Positions 1 through 9,480 are shown, counted from the first letter of the stretch. The stretch: DNA of 64,000 bases from Sphingobacteriales bacterium (GCA_016706405.1 JADJJT010000003.1:434001-498000), one strand, 5' to 3'. Made by a program: numbers and translations. The notes: a model not told the origin generated them from the letters alone.

Positions 1-1
1 A

Positions 2-109
2 ATAGACCGGAGGAGCAAGCGCATAAACTTTACACTTCCGGATGGATTATTAGCATTGTACCTGCAAACAACTCCGCATATTCCGGATGATTTGGACACC
101 GAAACCTAA
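2..109 (+). CDS. C-terminal end of an unidentified protein (partial)
   Basis: An open frame enters from the window edge and ends at the TAA at 107-109. It gives 35 residues ending in PDDLDTET. The residues look protein-like (basic start, hydrophobic LLALYLQ, acidic tail), and two TCCGGA motifs sit in the frame as in neighbouring genes. I cannot assign a family. It could also be chance, because only 108 bases are visible. Confidence 0.4.
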   Translation: MDRRSKRINFTLPDGLLALYLQTTPHIPDDLDTET

Positions 110-222
110 ATTTTTTGTTCGTCAAAAAGCTAATTATGTAGATAATTTTGCCCGTATGTTTCAAGATTTTTCTTTATGCGGTTAATTTCCGTTAATTAAT
201 GGCAAAATCACTTCGACCTTCG

Positions 223-230
223 TATTTTTG
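223..230 (+). promoter_or_regulatory. -7 box (TATTTTTG) upstream of the dsbD-like gene
   Basis: TATTTTTG matches the Bacteroidota housekeeping -7 consensus TAnnTTTG. It lies about 78 bases before the ATG of the DsbD-like gene. No clean -33 TTTG is obvious. The rest of 110-307 is AT-rich and carries no other signal I can support. Confidence 0.5.
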
Positions 231-307
231 CAGCCAATTTACTTTATATCAAGATATTTTCATAGCATCATAAAAACAAACATGCTAAAAAATAAAATAT
301 AAGCGCC

Positions 308-2929
308 ATGAAAAAAACAGTTTCCATTTTATTCTACTTTCTAACCGCCTTGTTTTTAACCCTTAATTTACAAGGTCAGGTTAAAGATGTAGTTGATTTT
401 AAAGTTAAAACCGAATATTTGGGAAATAATGAGTTTTTAATAATTTTTGATGCCCAGGCACCGCAAGGTTGGTATTTGTATTCGCAAAATGTGCCCGATG
501 GCGGCCCGAAGCCCACTTTTTTCGATTTTAGCGAAGCAAAAGATGTGCAATTAATTGGCAAAATAAGCGAAGAAGGCAAAGCCATTGAAGGCTTAGACCC
601 CATGTTCGAAATTGTAGTAAAAAAATACAAAGAACATTGCACATTTAAGGCAAAAGTAAAAATTTTAAAGCCCGAAGTTAGTTTTGTAATTCCAATTGAC
701 GGCATGAGTTGCAATGACCGAGAGTGCGTGCCATTTAGAGATGAAGAAGTTGAACTAAAATTAGCCGCCAGCAAATCGGCAGATACCCCCCCCGACCCTA
801 TACTGAATACCAACAAACTAATAACACCACCCGCCAATAGTGGTAATTCCGGAGGTAATAACCCTACACCCACACAGCCCGGCACAAGCAACCCAATATC
901 CGGAAATAATACTGCGAATATACCCGGTTCGGCAGCAAATCCATCAAACACAAACAACAACACTGCGGCGGCAACAACAACAACTACCACCGACTCAAAT
1001 CCTGATTTGTTTGACAGCAATAATTTAGGAAATACCAATATACACAATCCGGTAACATGGACCTTTGAAAAACAAGATTTAGGTAATAACGAATGGCTAC
1101 TTAAAATTAAAGCTAATTTACAACCCGGATGGTATATTTACTCGCAACACCTTGCCGCCGGCGGCCCCGAACCAACCGCTATTAACTTTACACCATCAAG
1201 CGACTATACCCTGCTTAGCCCCAAACCCGACGAAGTCGGCAGCAAAAAAGTAGAAGGCCACGACCCCATTTTTAATATGAAACTCACCAAATATGCCGGC
1301 GAGGTTGAATTTGTGCAAAAAGTGCGCGTTACCAACCCCAACGCCGCTATTTCGGGCACAGTTCATTTTATGGTTTGCGATGATGTAAAATGCCTGCCCC
1401 CCACAGACGAGACCTTTACCATAGGCACCACCCCAACAACAAACGCCGCCGCTAACCAAGGCGCAACAACATTAACCACAACATTGGGCAACAATAATAC
1501 CAACAACCAACACCACTGGGGAATATTTCTTGCCGGCTTTGTAGGGGGCTTATTAGCGCTGCTTACTCCTTGCGTTTTTCCAATGGTGCCCGTTACCGTA
1601 AGTTTTTTTACCAAACAAAGCAAAACACGTAAAAAAGGCTTAACCAATGCCATTATCTACGCCTTAAGTATTATTGGAATTTATATTAGCTTGGGCATGT
1701 TGGTTACTATGTTGTTTGGTGCAACCGCCCTCAACGATTTAGCCACCAACCCATGGGTAAACATTGCCTTCTTTTTGGTATTTTTATTCTTTGCTTTTTC
1801 GTTTTTTGGTTTCTACGAAATTCAATTACCCGTATGGCTTACCAACAAGTCAGATGCCGCCGCTGATAAAGGCGGGCTTATTGGCATATTTTTTATGGCC
1901 TTAACCTTATCGCTCACTTCGTTTTCGTGCACAGGGCCAATTATTGGCACTTTGCTGGTACAAGCTGCGGCGGGCGGGTTGATTGGACCATTTTTAGGAA
2001 TGGCTGGTTTTTCGTTGGCCTTGGCAGTACCGTTTGCTTTGTTTGCCGCCTTCCCCGGATGGTTAAACAGCCTGCCAAAATCGGGCGGGTGGTTAAACAG
2101 TGTAAAAGTGGTATTAGGATTTATTGAATTGGCCTTAGCCATAAAATTTTTATCGAACGCCGACTTAGTAAAACAATGGGGCTTGCTAAAACGCGAAGCT
2201 TTTTTAATTTCGTGGATTATTATTTGCTTAGGTATGGCTGCTTATTTGTTTGGCTTGATACGGTTTCCGCACGACAGCCGGATGAAAAAATTGGGCTTGG
2301 TGCGCGGCAGTTTGGGCATTTTAACCCTGGCATTTGCCGGATACCTAACCGCAGGCTTGTTTGGCAGTAAACTAACCATGATTAGTGGTTTTCCGCCCCC
2401 CGATTTTTATAGCTACTCTAAATTAGGCCACTGCCCCCACGATTTAAACTGTTTACACGATTACGACGATGCTTTAGCCTTGGCACAAAAAGAAAACAAA
2501 CCCATTTTTGTAGATTTTACCGGATGGGCCTGCGTAAACTGCCGCAAAATGGAAGAAACAGTATGGCATCAACCCGGAATTATTGAAAAACTCAAAAACG
2601 ACTACGTTGTTGTTTCCCTTTATGTGGATGAGCGACTTCCACTACTCGAAAATGATGTGTTTCAATATACCGACTCGAAAGGCCGGACAAAAACTGCCAA
2701 AACCGTTGGCGATAAATGGGCACAATTACAAATAGCTTGTTACAACAATAACGCCCAACCCTGGTACATTTTGCTCGACCCCAGCGAGCGCATGTTAAAA
2801 CAACAGCCAATGGGCTACGACCCCGACCCCGAAGTGTTTAAAACTTATTTAGAAGGTGGACTTAGCAATTTTAAACAAAATACCTTTGAAGCGTTGCCAG
2901 TTTGCAAAAAAACAGCATCGGCAAATTAA
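308..2929 (+). CDS. DsbD-like thiol:disulfide interchange protein with two N-terminal sensor domains
   Basis: Inner-membrane reductase predicted to move electrons from cytoplasmic thioredoxin to periplasmic thiol proteins. After a signal peptide (about residues 1-24) there are two copies of a DsbD/DsbC-type N-terminal beta domain, about 25-150 and 250-375. Each carries a C-x4-C pair followed by P (CNDREC and CDDVKC). They are joined by a Thr/Asn/Pro-rich linker. Then come eight or so membrane segments (about 400-700) with the paired transmembrane cysteines C422 (LTPCVFP) and C541 (SFSCTGP). A C-terminal thioredoxin domain follows with C742-VN-C745. The three-part order is that of DsbD (CcdA plus thioredoxin). 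The duplicated N-terminal domain makes it longer (873 residues) than E. coli DsbD. A C8 tract at 786-793 lies in the linker. Start chosen at the ATG that begins the signal peptide. Confidence 0.9.
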   Translation: MKKTVSILFYFLTALFLTLNLQGQVKDVVDFKVKTEYLGNNEFLIIFDAQAPQGWYLYSQNVPDGGPKPTFFDFSEAKDVQLIGKISEEGKAIEGLDPMFEIVVKKYKEHCTFKAKVKILKPEVSFVIPIDGMSCNDRECVPFRDEEVELKLAASKSADTPPDPILNTNKLITPPANSGNSGGNNPTPTQPGTSNPISGNNTANIPGSAANPSNTNNNTAAATTTTTTDSNPDLFDSNNLGNTNIHNPVTWTFEKQDLGNNEWLLKIKANLQPGWYIYSQHLAAGGPEPTAINFTPSSDYTLLSPKPDEVGSKKVEGHDPIFNMKLTKYAGEVEFVQKVRVTNPNAAISGTVHFMVCDDVKCLPPTDETFTIGTTPTTNAAANQGATTLTTTLGNNNTNNQHHWGIFLAGFVGGLLALLTPCVFPMVPVTVSFFTKQSKTRKKGLTNAIIYALSIIGIYISLGMLVTMLFGATALNDLATNPWVNIAFFLVFLFFAFSFFGFYEIQLPVWLTNKSDAAADKGGLIGIFFMALTLSLTSFSCTGPIIGTLLVQAAAGGLIGPFLGMAGFSLALAVPFALFAAFPGWLNSLPKSGGWLNSVKVVLGFIELALAIKFLSNADLVKQWGLLKREAFLISWIIICLGMAAYLFGLIRFPHDSRMKKLGLVRGSLGILTLAFAGYLTAGLFGSKLTMISGFPPPDFYSYSKLGHCPHDLNCLHDYDDALALAQKENKPIFVDFTGWACVNCRKMEETVWHQPGIIEKLKNDYVVVSLYVDERLPLLENDVFQYTDSKGRTKTAKTVGDKWAQLQIACYNNNAQPWYILLDPSERMLKQQPMGYDPDPEVFKTYLEGGLSNFKQNTFEALPVCKKTASAN

Positions 2930-2976
2930 TTTTGCAAAACCTAAGCAATTTATTTGCTCGATTTAAAAAAATGCCG

Positions 2977-2984
2977 TACCTTTG
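2977..2984 (+). promoter_or_regulatory. tRNA-Phe promoter (-33 TTTG 2953-2956, -7 TACCTTTG)
   Basis: TACCTTTG fits TAnnTTTG exactly, and a TTTG lies 20 bases upstream at 2953-2956, the normal Bacteroidota spacing. The tRNA begins 64 bases downstream. Confidence 0.7.
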
Positions 2985-3047
2985 CGCACAGTTTTAAAAA
3001 AACGGGTCAATTCCCTTTTAAAACATTAAATACACCAACAACCGGAT

Positions 3048-3120
3048 GGTGCGGTAGCTCAGATGGTAGAGCAATGGACTGAAAATCCATGTGTCGGCGG
3101 TTCGATCCCGCCCCACACCA
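3048..3120 (+). tRNA. tRNA-Phe (anticodon GAA)
   Basis: A 73-base cloverleaf. D stem GCTC/GAGC. Anticodon stem ATGGA/TCCAT with loop CTGAAAA (anticodon GAA). T arm GGCGG-TTCGATC-CCGCC. Discriminator A at 3120. CCA is not encoded as a separate triplet after it. The acceptor stem GGTGCGG/CCACACC has a C-A mismatch at pair 5:68, where C-G would be expected. It is a single gene with its own promoter and terminator. Confidence 0.95.
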
Positions 3121-3135
3121 CAAGATAACACGTAG

Positions 3136-3174
3136 AAACCCCCTGCAACAAAATTCGTTTGCAAGGGGTTTTTT
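3136..3174 (+). terminator. Rho-independent terminator after tRNA-Phe
   Basis: AAACCCCCTGCAA pairs with TTGCAAGGGGTTT with one mismatch around a short loop, followed by a T run (3169-3174). It sits 16 bases after the tRNA. Confidence 0.85.
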
Positions 3175-3293
3175 GTTGTTTGTTGCGTTAGTTTTTCTTA
3201 TCCGGAAATCGTCTGAGCTATGAAATTTCGGCAAGCTCAATTCAGCGTTTACGGGATTTTAGAAGGGGCAAGACGCCCCTTCACCTAAAAAAT

Positions 3294-4884
3294 TTACCAC
3301 ACCACCATTTTAACCCCTTCTATCTCCGGATGGTTTTGAAGACGGCAGTAGTAGATGCCGGATATTAAATTGGCGGTGCTAAAAGTGGTGGTTTCTCCTC
3401 CGGATGACAAAGGAACGGTTTTTACTAACCGCCCCTGGGTGTTAAAAATCTCAAGGGCTTCGCCTTGTTTTATTAAATGGGTGTAGTTGGGGTTGAGGGT
3501 TAGGGTAGCGGTTTGGTGGGCGGGGTTGAGGGTTACTCCCCCTAACGCCCTCAAAAAGGGGGAATTAGCACCCCACTGTTGGGGCGGTGGGGAAATGGCG
3601 GTGTATATTTGCAAATTTTCGTTGCAGTTTAAATAATCGTCTATACAACCATCGGCAGAGAGTTTTACCAACCACGTTTCGCTTCCAAGCCCCAGTTTTG
3701 GGGTAATATCTCCAGCAGCATATATACTGCCATCGGGGGCCTCGATGATGCTATACAACTCATTTTCGCTTGCTTTACCTACATCATAAATATAATGTTC
3801 CCATACCAATTCTAAATTTGGCGTTACCCTATAAATCCACCCACCATAAGTAAATTCCTTTGGTTGATTGGGGTATTGAAATAGTGCAACACGACCGGTA
3901 CATATAATATCGCCATTAGCGCATAGGGCAATATCCAATATCATAGATGTCGCCAAAATAATCGCCTACTATGGCTGTTTTTATCGTATCGCCCTTTTCG
4001 GGTTCAATTTTAAACAAGCCACTTGTATAAGGGCCATTTATTAAAAATGCCTTGTTACGCGCACCTACTATTAATATATTGCCATCGGCTAAGGCAATCA
4101 TATCGTTGAAGTAATTTATTGGTGGTCCAATTATTTTCTCATAAAACCGCGTCCATAGTTCTTTACCATTTTTATCTACTTTAATTAGGCCATGGTAGCC
4201 ATCGTCATTCCAAGGGTTAGGTAGTTTCCAACCCATAAACGACACCATAAAACTGCTATCGGGCAATTGAATTGTTGACATTGGGTTAGAAAATGAAATA
4301 TGTTTAGTGCCAACCAAGGTGTCCCATAAAGTATTGCCCAAACTATCGGTTTTTATTAGCCAAATACTGTTAAAACCATCTCCTGCACTTTTATTAGTCG
4401 TTATTAATATTCCGTCGTCAAGGGTGGGTATAATGTTGTAGGTATAATTATTATAGGTGGTGTCTATTAGGGTCTTTGTCCATAAAGTATCGCCAGTTTG
4501 GGCATCGGCACATACAATCCAAACATCTAAACTATGGGGGTAGGGACATTGGGTGGTAATATACAGTTTGCCATTTTTTTCAAAATAGTCGGATAATAAG
4601 GGATCAAGTTCAGGACTATAATATTTGCTCCAAATTTTATTTCCATCAAAATCGGTTTTTAATAGCCCAAAAGTGCCGTCCCAACCTTTATCTAACTGGC
4701 ATCCCAACAGCAAGCCATCAGGCTGTATTGTTATTATTCTTGCGAAATCTGTGTAGTTTTCGAAGGCATCAATTACTTTAGAGTAGCCAATTTGCGCATT
4801 TACATTAGTGGTTGCTAAAAAGTATATAATAGTCAAAAAAATGTTCTTTGTATTCATAAAATATTGTAGTGTAAAATAGCTCAT
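3294..4884 (-). pseudogene. T9SS-secreted protein, one gene broken by a 7-bp duplication
   Basis: Two overlapping minus-strand frames (4884-3916 and 3956-3294) make one protein of about 527 residues. The N-terminus has a signal peptide (after an initial MSYFTLQYF the likely start is the Met of MNTKNIF, ending NVNAQ). The body has repeated blade-like units (GDGFNSIWLIKTD, GKELWTRF), reminiscent of beta-propeller delta-60 or PQQ-like proteins. The C-terminus is a T9SS type A sorting domain (EIFNTQGRLVKT...ISGIYYCRL). The frames meet at a perfect 7-base tandem repeat CAATATC-CAATATC (3929-3942). Removing one copy restores the frame and gives a smooth YDIALCANGD join. Function beyond being a secreted surface protein is unknown. 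Confidence 0.7.
3537..3563. repeat. REP-like palindrome inside a coding region
   Basis: TCCCCC (3537-3542) and GGGGGA (3558-3563) form a hairpin around TAACGCCCTCAAAAA. The element lies in frame in the linker just before the T9SS sorting domain of the 3294-4884 gene. It looks like the small C/G-rich palindromes scattered in many genomes. A related palindrome, CCCCTCC/GGAGGGG, lies at 5044-5059 outside genes. Confidence 0.5.
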
Positions 4885-5524
4885 AGCCTTAAATAGTTGT
4901 AGTCTAAGCAGGTGAGTAAAAAAAAGTCTTGAAATGTGATTTATTTTGACTATGCGATTGGCTTGATTATTTCTTTTTATTCCGGAAAATTAGTCTGAAC
5001 CACTAATTTATAGGATTAACGGATTGCCATGATTTTGCACTTTCCCCTCCTCGGAGGGGCGCAGGGGTGGGTTAATCTTCCGAAGAGGGGGGAGGTGGGG
5101 CAAATACAAGGCGGTAAGCTACGCTTAGTATTTACCCCAGCACTTGCTTAAAGCGCGGGAGGTGCCGGTGCGGGGCGAAGTGTTAAAAATCATAGCAAAT
5201 GGTGGTTATATGGTTAAATATAGCGGCAATTTACGGCATTTATTTAACTTGTATGCGTTGAGTAAAAAAATTCGTCTTGAAGTTTGATTTATAAGAATAA
5301 ATAGTGGGCAGAATTTTGTTTGCCGTTGCTTTTTATCCGGATAACTCATTTTCTTGTACATTTAAACCAAACACAAGCAAGAGGTGTTTGTATAACATGC
5401 TTAACTCAACAATAAATGGTCAAATCTACGTTTGTTTTTAAATATTAAAATAATATATATTTCGGCATGATGCAAACCATAAAATATCAAATTGCACCTC
5501 AAAAAAAAGCCATTCAAAAAAATC
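4885..5524. other. 640-bp intergenic region with degenerate repeats
   Basis: No convincing gene. Two diverged copies of a short sequence (GAGTAAAAAAA...GTCTTGAA...TGATTTAT) lie at 4914-4944 and 5260-5292, with similar AT-rich flanks and a TCCGG(A) shortly after each. A C/G-rich palindrome (5044-5059) and a GGGGTGGG-type stretch up to about 5100 lie between them. The end holds the promoter of the next gene. Confidence 0.5.
5427..5434 (+). promoter_or_regulatory. -7 box (TACGTTTG) of the DUF5686 gene
   Basis: TACGTTTG matches TAnnTTTG, 91 bases upstream of the chosen ATG at 5525. No exact -33 TTTG at ideal spacing. Confidence 0.45.
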
Positions 5525-8029
5525 ATGCTCAAAACCAAATCCTTAACTATAGCGCTGCATTTTTTACTGCTGTTTTTGCTTTTAATTTTACTTCCGGCTT
5601 ACCCGAATATTTTATGGGCGCAAACCCAAATTAAAGGCATAATTACAAACCAAAACAACGAGGTACTGCCTTATGCAACCATCTACCTCAAAAATACCAC
5701 TACCGGCACAACAAGCAATGCCAACGGCCAATTTGAAATAACCATACCAAATGGCCATCATATTTTAGCAGTGCAATTTATTGGCTACCAAAAATACGAA
5801 ACACCCATTAACGCAACCGGCCAAACACAAAACTTTAATATTGTTCTAACCGAAAACAATTACCAGCTTAACGAAGTAATTATTACCCCCGGAAAAGAAG
5901 ACCCGGCTTACCAAATCATCCGGAATTGCCAAGCCCAACGCCGTTTTTATTTGAAACAAATTACCCGCTATTTATGCCGGGTTTACTCCAAAGGACATTA
6001 CAAATTACTCGACGCACCCGACAAAATATTTGGCAAACCTATAAATTGGAGCGAAATTGGCTTAGATACATCCGGAACCGGCACCATTTATTTAAGCGAA
6101 ACCCTAAGCGATTTATACGTCGAACCGCCAAACGATTTCCGCGAAGTGCTATTGTCATCAAAAATTAGCGGCGACAACCAAGGCGTTAGCTTTAACCGCG
6201 CCCAAATGCTTAATATAAATTTTTACGAAAATTTAGTTGATGCTGGGGGTATTGCCCAACGCGGATTAATATCGCCAATTGCCAACAACGCCCTTTTTTA
6301 TTACCATTACAAATTAGAAGGCATGACCATTGAGGACAGCCGATTTATTTACAAAATTGCCGTTTTGCCCAAACGCGCACACGACCCCGTTTTTAGTGGC
6401 CATATTTTTATACAAGACGATACTTGGCGAATACACAGCTTGAATTTACATCTAAGCAAGGGAAACCCAAATTTATCTATTGCCGATTCGCTGGCAATTT
6501 CGCAGACTTACGCGCCCGTAAACGATACTACTTGGGTAATGCTTAACCAGCGTTTCGATTTTTCGGCCAAAGTATTAATATTTCGATTTGGTGGTTTTCA
6601 GCTTAACAATTACAGCAATTACAACGTAAACCCAACAAAAAATGCACTTAAATTAGCACCTAACGAAATAACTCGCATTGCCCCAGATGTAGTAAAAAAC
6701 GACTCGGTTTATTGGCAAAAAATACGCCCAATTCCACTAACCCAAGATGAAACTGTTGATTACCGCCGGAAAGAAACCATTCGTTTGCACCACGAGTCGG
6801 CAGCCTATAAAGACTCGGTTGACAAGGTCGTTAATAAACTTGGTTTAAATACCTTATTGCTCGGATTTAGTCACCAAAACAGCAAAAAAGGTGTGTTAAT
6901 GAACACAAGTCCGCCACTTTTGTGGTTTGAACACAACACAATTGAAGGGATGCGCTTGCTTTGCGATTTAGGTTTCCGGAAAAATTTGCCCGCCAACAAA
7001 AAACTCCTGTTTAAAACAAGTTTGCGGTACGGAATAGCCAATAAACACTTCAATCCTCATTTTACTGCAATATACGCCGGAAATAGCCTAACGAATGAAC
7101 GCATTAAAATTGGATTTGGCCGTACTGTAAAACAATGGGATGCCAAAAACCCGATTTCGGAAACAACAAATACCATCTATACTTTAATCTATAAATTAAA
7201 TTATTTACGACTGTATGAAGCAAAAGAAATAACAATAAACTACCAGCGCGAAATATTAAACGGTTTAACAGCTAACCTAACTACGGGCTGGTATAACCGC
7301 CTGCCTATTAATAACAGCAGTAATTTTAGCTGGCGACCCGCTTTGTTGCGCGAATTTACGGCCAATACGCCCCCACTGCCTTTTAACCCACACAAAGCCA
7401 TCATAACACAATTTGAGTTAAAATACTGGCCTAAACAAAAATACGAACGGCTGCCCAACGAAAAACGCATTTACGGCAGCAACTGGCCCATGTTTGTGCT
7501 TACCTATATCAACGGAAGGCAAGGCAGCAAAAACGATAAAGTTAATTTCGATAAATTACAACTAAAAATAACTCAAAACCTTAATATGGGTTTGCTTGGA
7601 AAAGCAGATTACCAAATTATTGCCGGATTTTTCCCCAATAAAAAATACCTGCCCTTTGTTGATTACGAATTTATAAACGGAAACGAATTTCTATTGCCGC
7701 AAAGTAGCAATTTGCAGTTCCAACTGATAGATTTATATAGCTACTACACCAGCACACCTTATTTTAAAGTGCTTTACGAACATCATTTTGATGTGTTTTT
7801 TACCAATAAAATACCTTATGTTAGGAAACTTAAACTAAAAAATGTTGCCGGATGTAGGGCTTTTCATTATAATGGCAATATCTATTATGCCGAAGCTTTT
7901 GTTGGCTTTGAAAATATTTTAAACTTTTTTAGGGTTGATTACGTTTTTAGCCTAACAAAGCCTTTTCCGGATAATAGTTTCCAGCTAAGTTTTTCGTTGC
8001 CTGTTGGCATTAACGCAAGTGCCGAATAG
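5525..8029 (+). CDS. DUF5686-family outer-membrane protein with carboxypeptidase-like domain
   Basis: A signal peptide (MLKTKSLTIAL... to WAQTQ) is followed by a carboxypeptidase-regulatory-like beta domain (about residues 20-110, motif GIITNQNNEVLPYATI and SNANGQFEI). A long C-terminal part resembles DUF5686 proteins (start of the block ITRYLCRVYSKG) and is rich in alternating aromatic strands, as expected of an outer-membrane beta barrel. DUF5686 proteins are frequent in Bacteroidota and have no settled function. The frame can be extended to a TTG at 5492, but the ATG at 5525 places the signal peptide at the N-terminus and is preferred. Monocistronic by context. Confidence 0.8.
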   Translation: MLKTKSLTIALHFLLLFLLLILLPAYPNILWAQTQIKGIITNQNNEVLPYATIYLKNTTTGTTSNANGQFEITIPNGHHILAVQFIGYQKYETPINATGQTQNFNIVLTENNYQLNEVIITPGKEDPAYQIIRNCQAQRRFYLKQITRYLCRVYSKGHYKLLDAPDKIFGKPINWSEIGLDTSGTGTIYLSETLSDLYVEPPNDFREVLLSSKISGDNQGVSFNRAQMLNINFYENLVDAGGIAQRGLISPIANNALFYYHYKLEGMTIEDSRFIYKIAVLPKRAHDPVFSGHIFIQDDTWRIHSLNLHLSKGNPNLSIADSLAISQTYAPVNDTTWVMLNQRFDFSAKVLIFRFGGFQLNNYSNYNVNPTKNALKLAPNEITRIAPDVVKNDSVYWQKIRPIPLTQDETVDYRRKETIRLHHESAAYKDSVDKVVNKLGLNTLLLGFSHQNSKKGVLMNTSPPLLWFEHNTIEGMRLLCDLGFRKNLPANKKLLFKTSLRYGIANKHFNPHFTAIYAGNSLTNERIKIGFGRTVKQWDAKNPISETTNTIYTLIYKLNYLRLYEAKEITINYQREILNGLTANLTTGWYNRLPINNSSNFSWRPALLREFTANTPPLPFNPHKAIITQFELKYWPKQKYERLPNEKRIYGSNWPMFVLTYINGRQGSKNDKVNFDKLQLKITQNLNMGLLGKADYQIIAGFFPNKKYLPFVDYEFINGNEFLLPQSSNLQFQLIDLYSYYTSTPYFKVLYEHHFDVFFTNKIPYVRKLKLKNVAGCRAFHYNGNIYYAEAFVGFENILNFFRVDYVFSLTKPFPDNSFQLSFSLPVGINASAE

Positions 8030-8077
8030 CTCTTTACCGTATCTGCTTTCCACTACAAAAAATTTTAAAAAATTGCC

Positions 8078-8085
8078 TAACTTTG
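8078..8085 (+). promoter_or_regulatory. -7 box (TAACTTTG) of def
   Basis: Exact TAnnTTTG match, 73 bases before the def ATG. Confidence 0.6.
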
Positions 8086-8158
8086 TAGCCCCATCGTTTG
8101 TGAGCAATAATTTTTTTCAACCTCACAGCAACTATATATTATAATTCAATTTTAATTA

Positions 8159-8752
8159 ATGATTTTACCTATTGTGGCGTATGGCCACCCTGCCTTGCGC
8201 AAAGTTTGTACCGATATTAAACCCGATTTCCCGAATTTACAACCATTTATAGCCGACCTGTTTGAAACCATGTACAACGCACACGGCGTTGGTTTGGCCT
8301 CGCCACAAGTTGGCTTTACCATCCGGATTTTTATTGTTGACACCTTACAACTTTTCGATAAAAAAAACGAAGACGACGAAGAGCGAAACGAACGCCTAAG
8401 CCCCGACGAAGCCATCAGAAAAGTATTTATTAATGCCAAAATAACAAATACGCAAGGCCAACCTTGGGCTTATAGCGAGGGCTGCCTTAGTATTCCAACC
8501 ATCAACGAAAACGTAACCCGCCCCGAGCAATTAACCATCCAATACTACGATGAAAACTTTAATTTTCATGAAGAGACCTATACAGGCTTTAATGCGCGTG
8601 TAATCTTTCATGAGTACGACCATATTGAAGGAAAACTTTTTACCGATTTTATTTCGCCTTTCAGAAAACAAATAATTAAGAAAAAATTAGACCGCATTTC
8701 GCGCGGAGACGTTCCAACACCTTACCGGATGAAGTACAACCAAACCCGTTAG
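8159..8752 (+). CDS. def: Peptide deformylase
   Basis: Removes the N-formyl group from nascent proteins in the cytoplasm. All three metal/active-site motifs are present: GVGLASPQVG, EGCLSIP (metal Cys) and HEYDH (two metal His and catalytic Glu). Length 197 is normal for Bacteroidota. A charged insert (KKNEDDEERNER) sits between motifs 1 and 2, as is usual in this phylum. The ATG start follows an AT-rich leader. It is followed by rplS, which has its own promoter. Confidence 0.97.
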   Translation: MILPIVAYGHPALRKVCTDIKPDFPNLQPFIADLFETMYNAHGVGLASPQVGFTIRIFIVDTLQLFDKKNEDDEERNERLSPDEAIRKVFINAKITNTQGQPWAYSEGCLSIPTINENVTRPEQLTIQYYDENFNFHEETYTGFNARVIFHEYDHIEGKLFTDFISPFRKQIIKKKLDRISRGDVPTPYRMKYNQTR

Positions 8753-8819
8753 CATAGTAATTTTATACTTTTTCCGGATATTTTTTTGCATGGCAACAAC
8801 AAGTTTTACAAAAAAAGTG

Positions 8820-8827
8820 TACCTTTG
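8820..8827 (+). promoter_or_regulatory. -7 box (TACCTTTG) of rplS
   Basis: Exact TAnnTTTG match, 75 bases before the rplS ATG. Confidence 0.65.
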
Positions 8828-8902
8828 CACTCTATTTGCAATAACAGGAAGTTATTCTAAATATCAACAATAATATTATAAATTATAGTATATTATTTTC
8901 GT

Positions 8903-9274
8903 ATGTCTGACATGATTCAAACCTTAACCGCTGAGTTAGTTCCAGCCGTTTCTCACCCAAATTTTAAATCGGGCGACAATGTAACTGTTTACTACAAAAT
9001 CCGCGAGGGAAGCAAAGAGCGCATACAAATGTTTCGCGGCAACGTTATACAAATAAGTGGCGGCGAAAACAATCCAAATCGCACTTTTACCGTACGCAAA
9101 GTTTCGGATGGCATAGGTGTTGAGCGGGTGTTTCCACTAAACTCGCCCTCTATTGATAAAATTGAAGTAAACAAATTTGGTAAAGTGCGCCGCGCACGTT
9201 TGTTTTACCTGCGCGAACAATTTGGCAAATCAGCTCGTATTAAAGAAAGACGTATTGCCAAACACGCAAATTAA
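8903..9274 (+). CDS. rplS: 50S ribosomal protein L19
   Basis: Structural protein at the interface of the two ribosomal subunits. The typical L19 blocks are present: FKSGDNVTVYYKIREG, RIQMFRGNVI, FTVRKVSDGIGVERVFPL and the basic C-terminal KVRRARLFYLRE. Length 123 is usual. It is monocistronic, with its own promoter upstream and a hairpin terminator at 9392-9433, rather than lying in the rpsP-rimM-trmD-rplS cluster known from other phyla. Confidence 0.97.
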   Translation: MSDMIQTLTAELVPAVSHPNFKSGDNVTVYYKIREGSKERIQMFRGNVIQISGGENNPNRTFTVRKVSDGIGVERVFPLNSPSIDKIEVNKFGKVRRARLFYLREQFGKSARIKERRIAKHAN

Positions 9275-9391
9275 TTGTTTAAATTGCTGTTTATTGCGTC
9301 AAATTTAACTTATTAATTGGTATCGTTTGTTGCTGGGCTTAGTTTTTTACACCCACCTTTAGCGCTACTATCATCTGTCCAATAAATATTT

Positions 9392-9433
9392 AAAGCGCTG
9401 TGCATTTGGTAACCTCCTTTTGTGCAGCGCTTT
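9392..9433 (+). terminator. Probable terminator after rplS
   Basis: AAAGCGCTG (9392-9400) pairs perfectly with CAGCGCTTT (9425-9433), followed by GTTTTGTTAT. The loop of 24 bases is long and the T tract interrupted, so efficiency is uncertain. The rest of 9275-9480 shows nothing else. Confidence 0.6.
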
Positions 9434-9480
9434 GTTTTGTTATATTAGTATATTCATATTATTTTTTCATTCAATAGTTT

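Noticed and set aside
376..1047. 223-codon minus-strand frame opposite dsbD
   Set aside because: It is a mirror of the low-complexity linker (poly-Val/Ala) and the strongly supported DsbD frame is on the other strand.
5101..5240. Possible small or decayed gene in the 4885-5524 gap
   Set aside because: Only short frames without start signals or protein-like composition. I see no remnant that I can assign.
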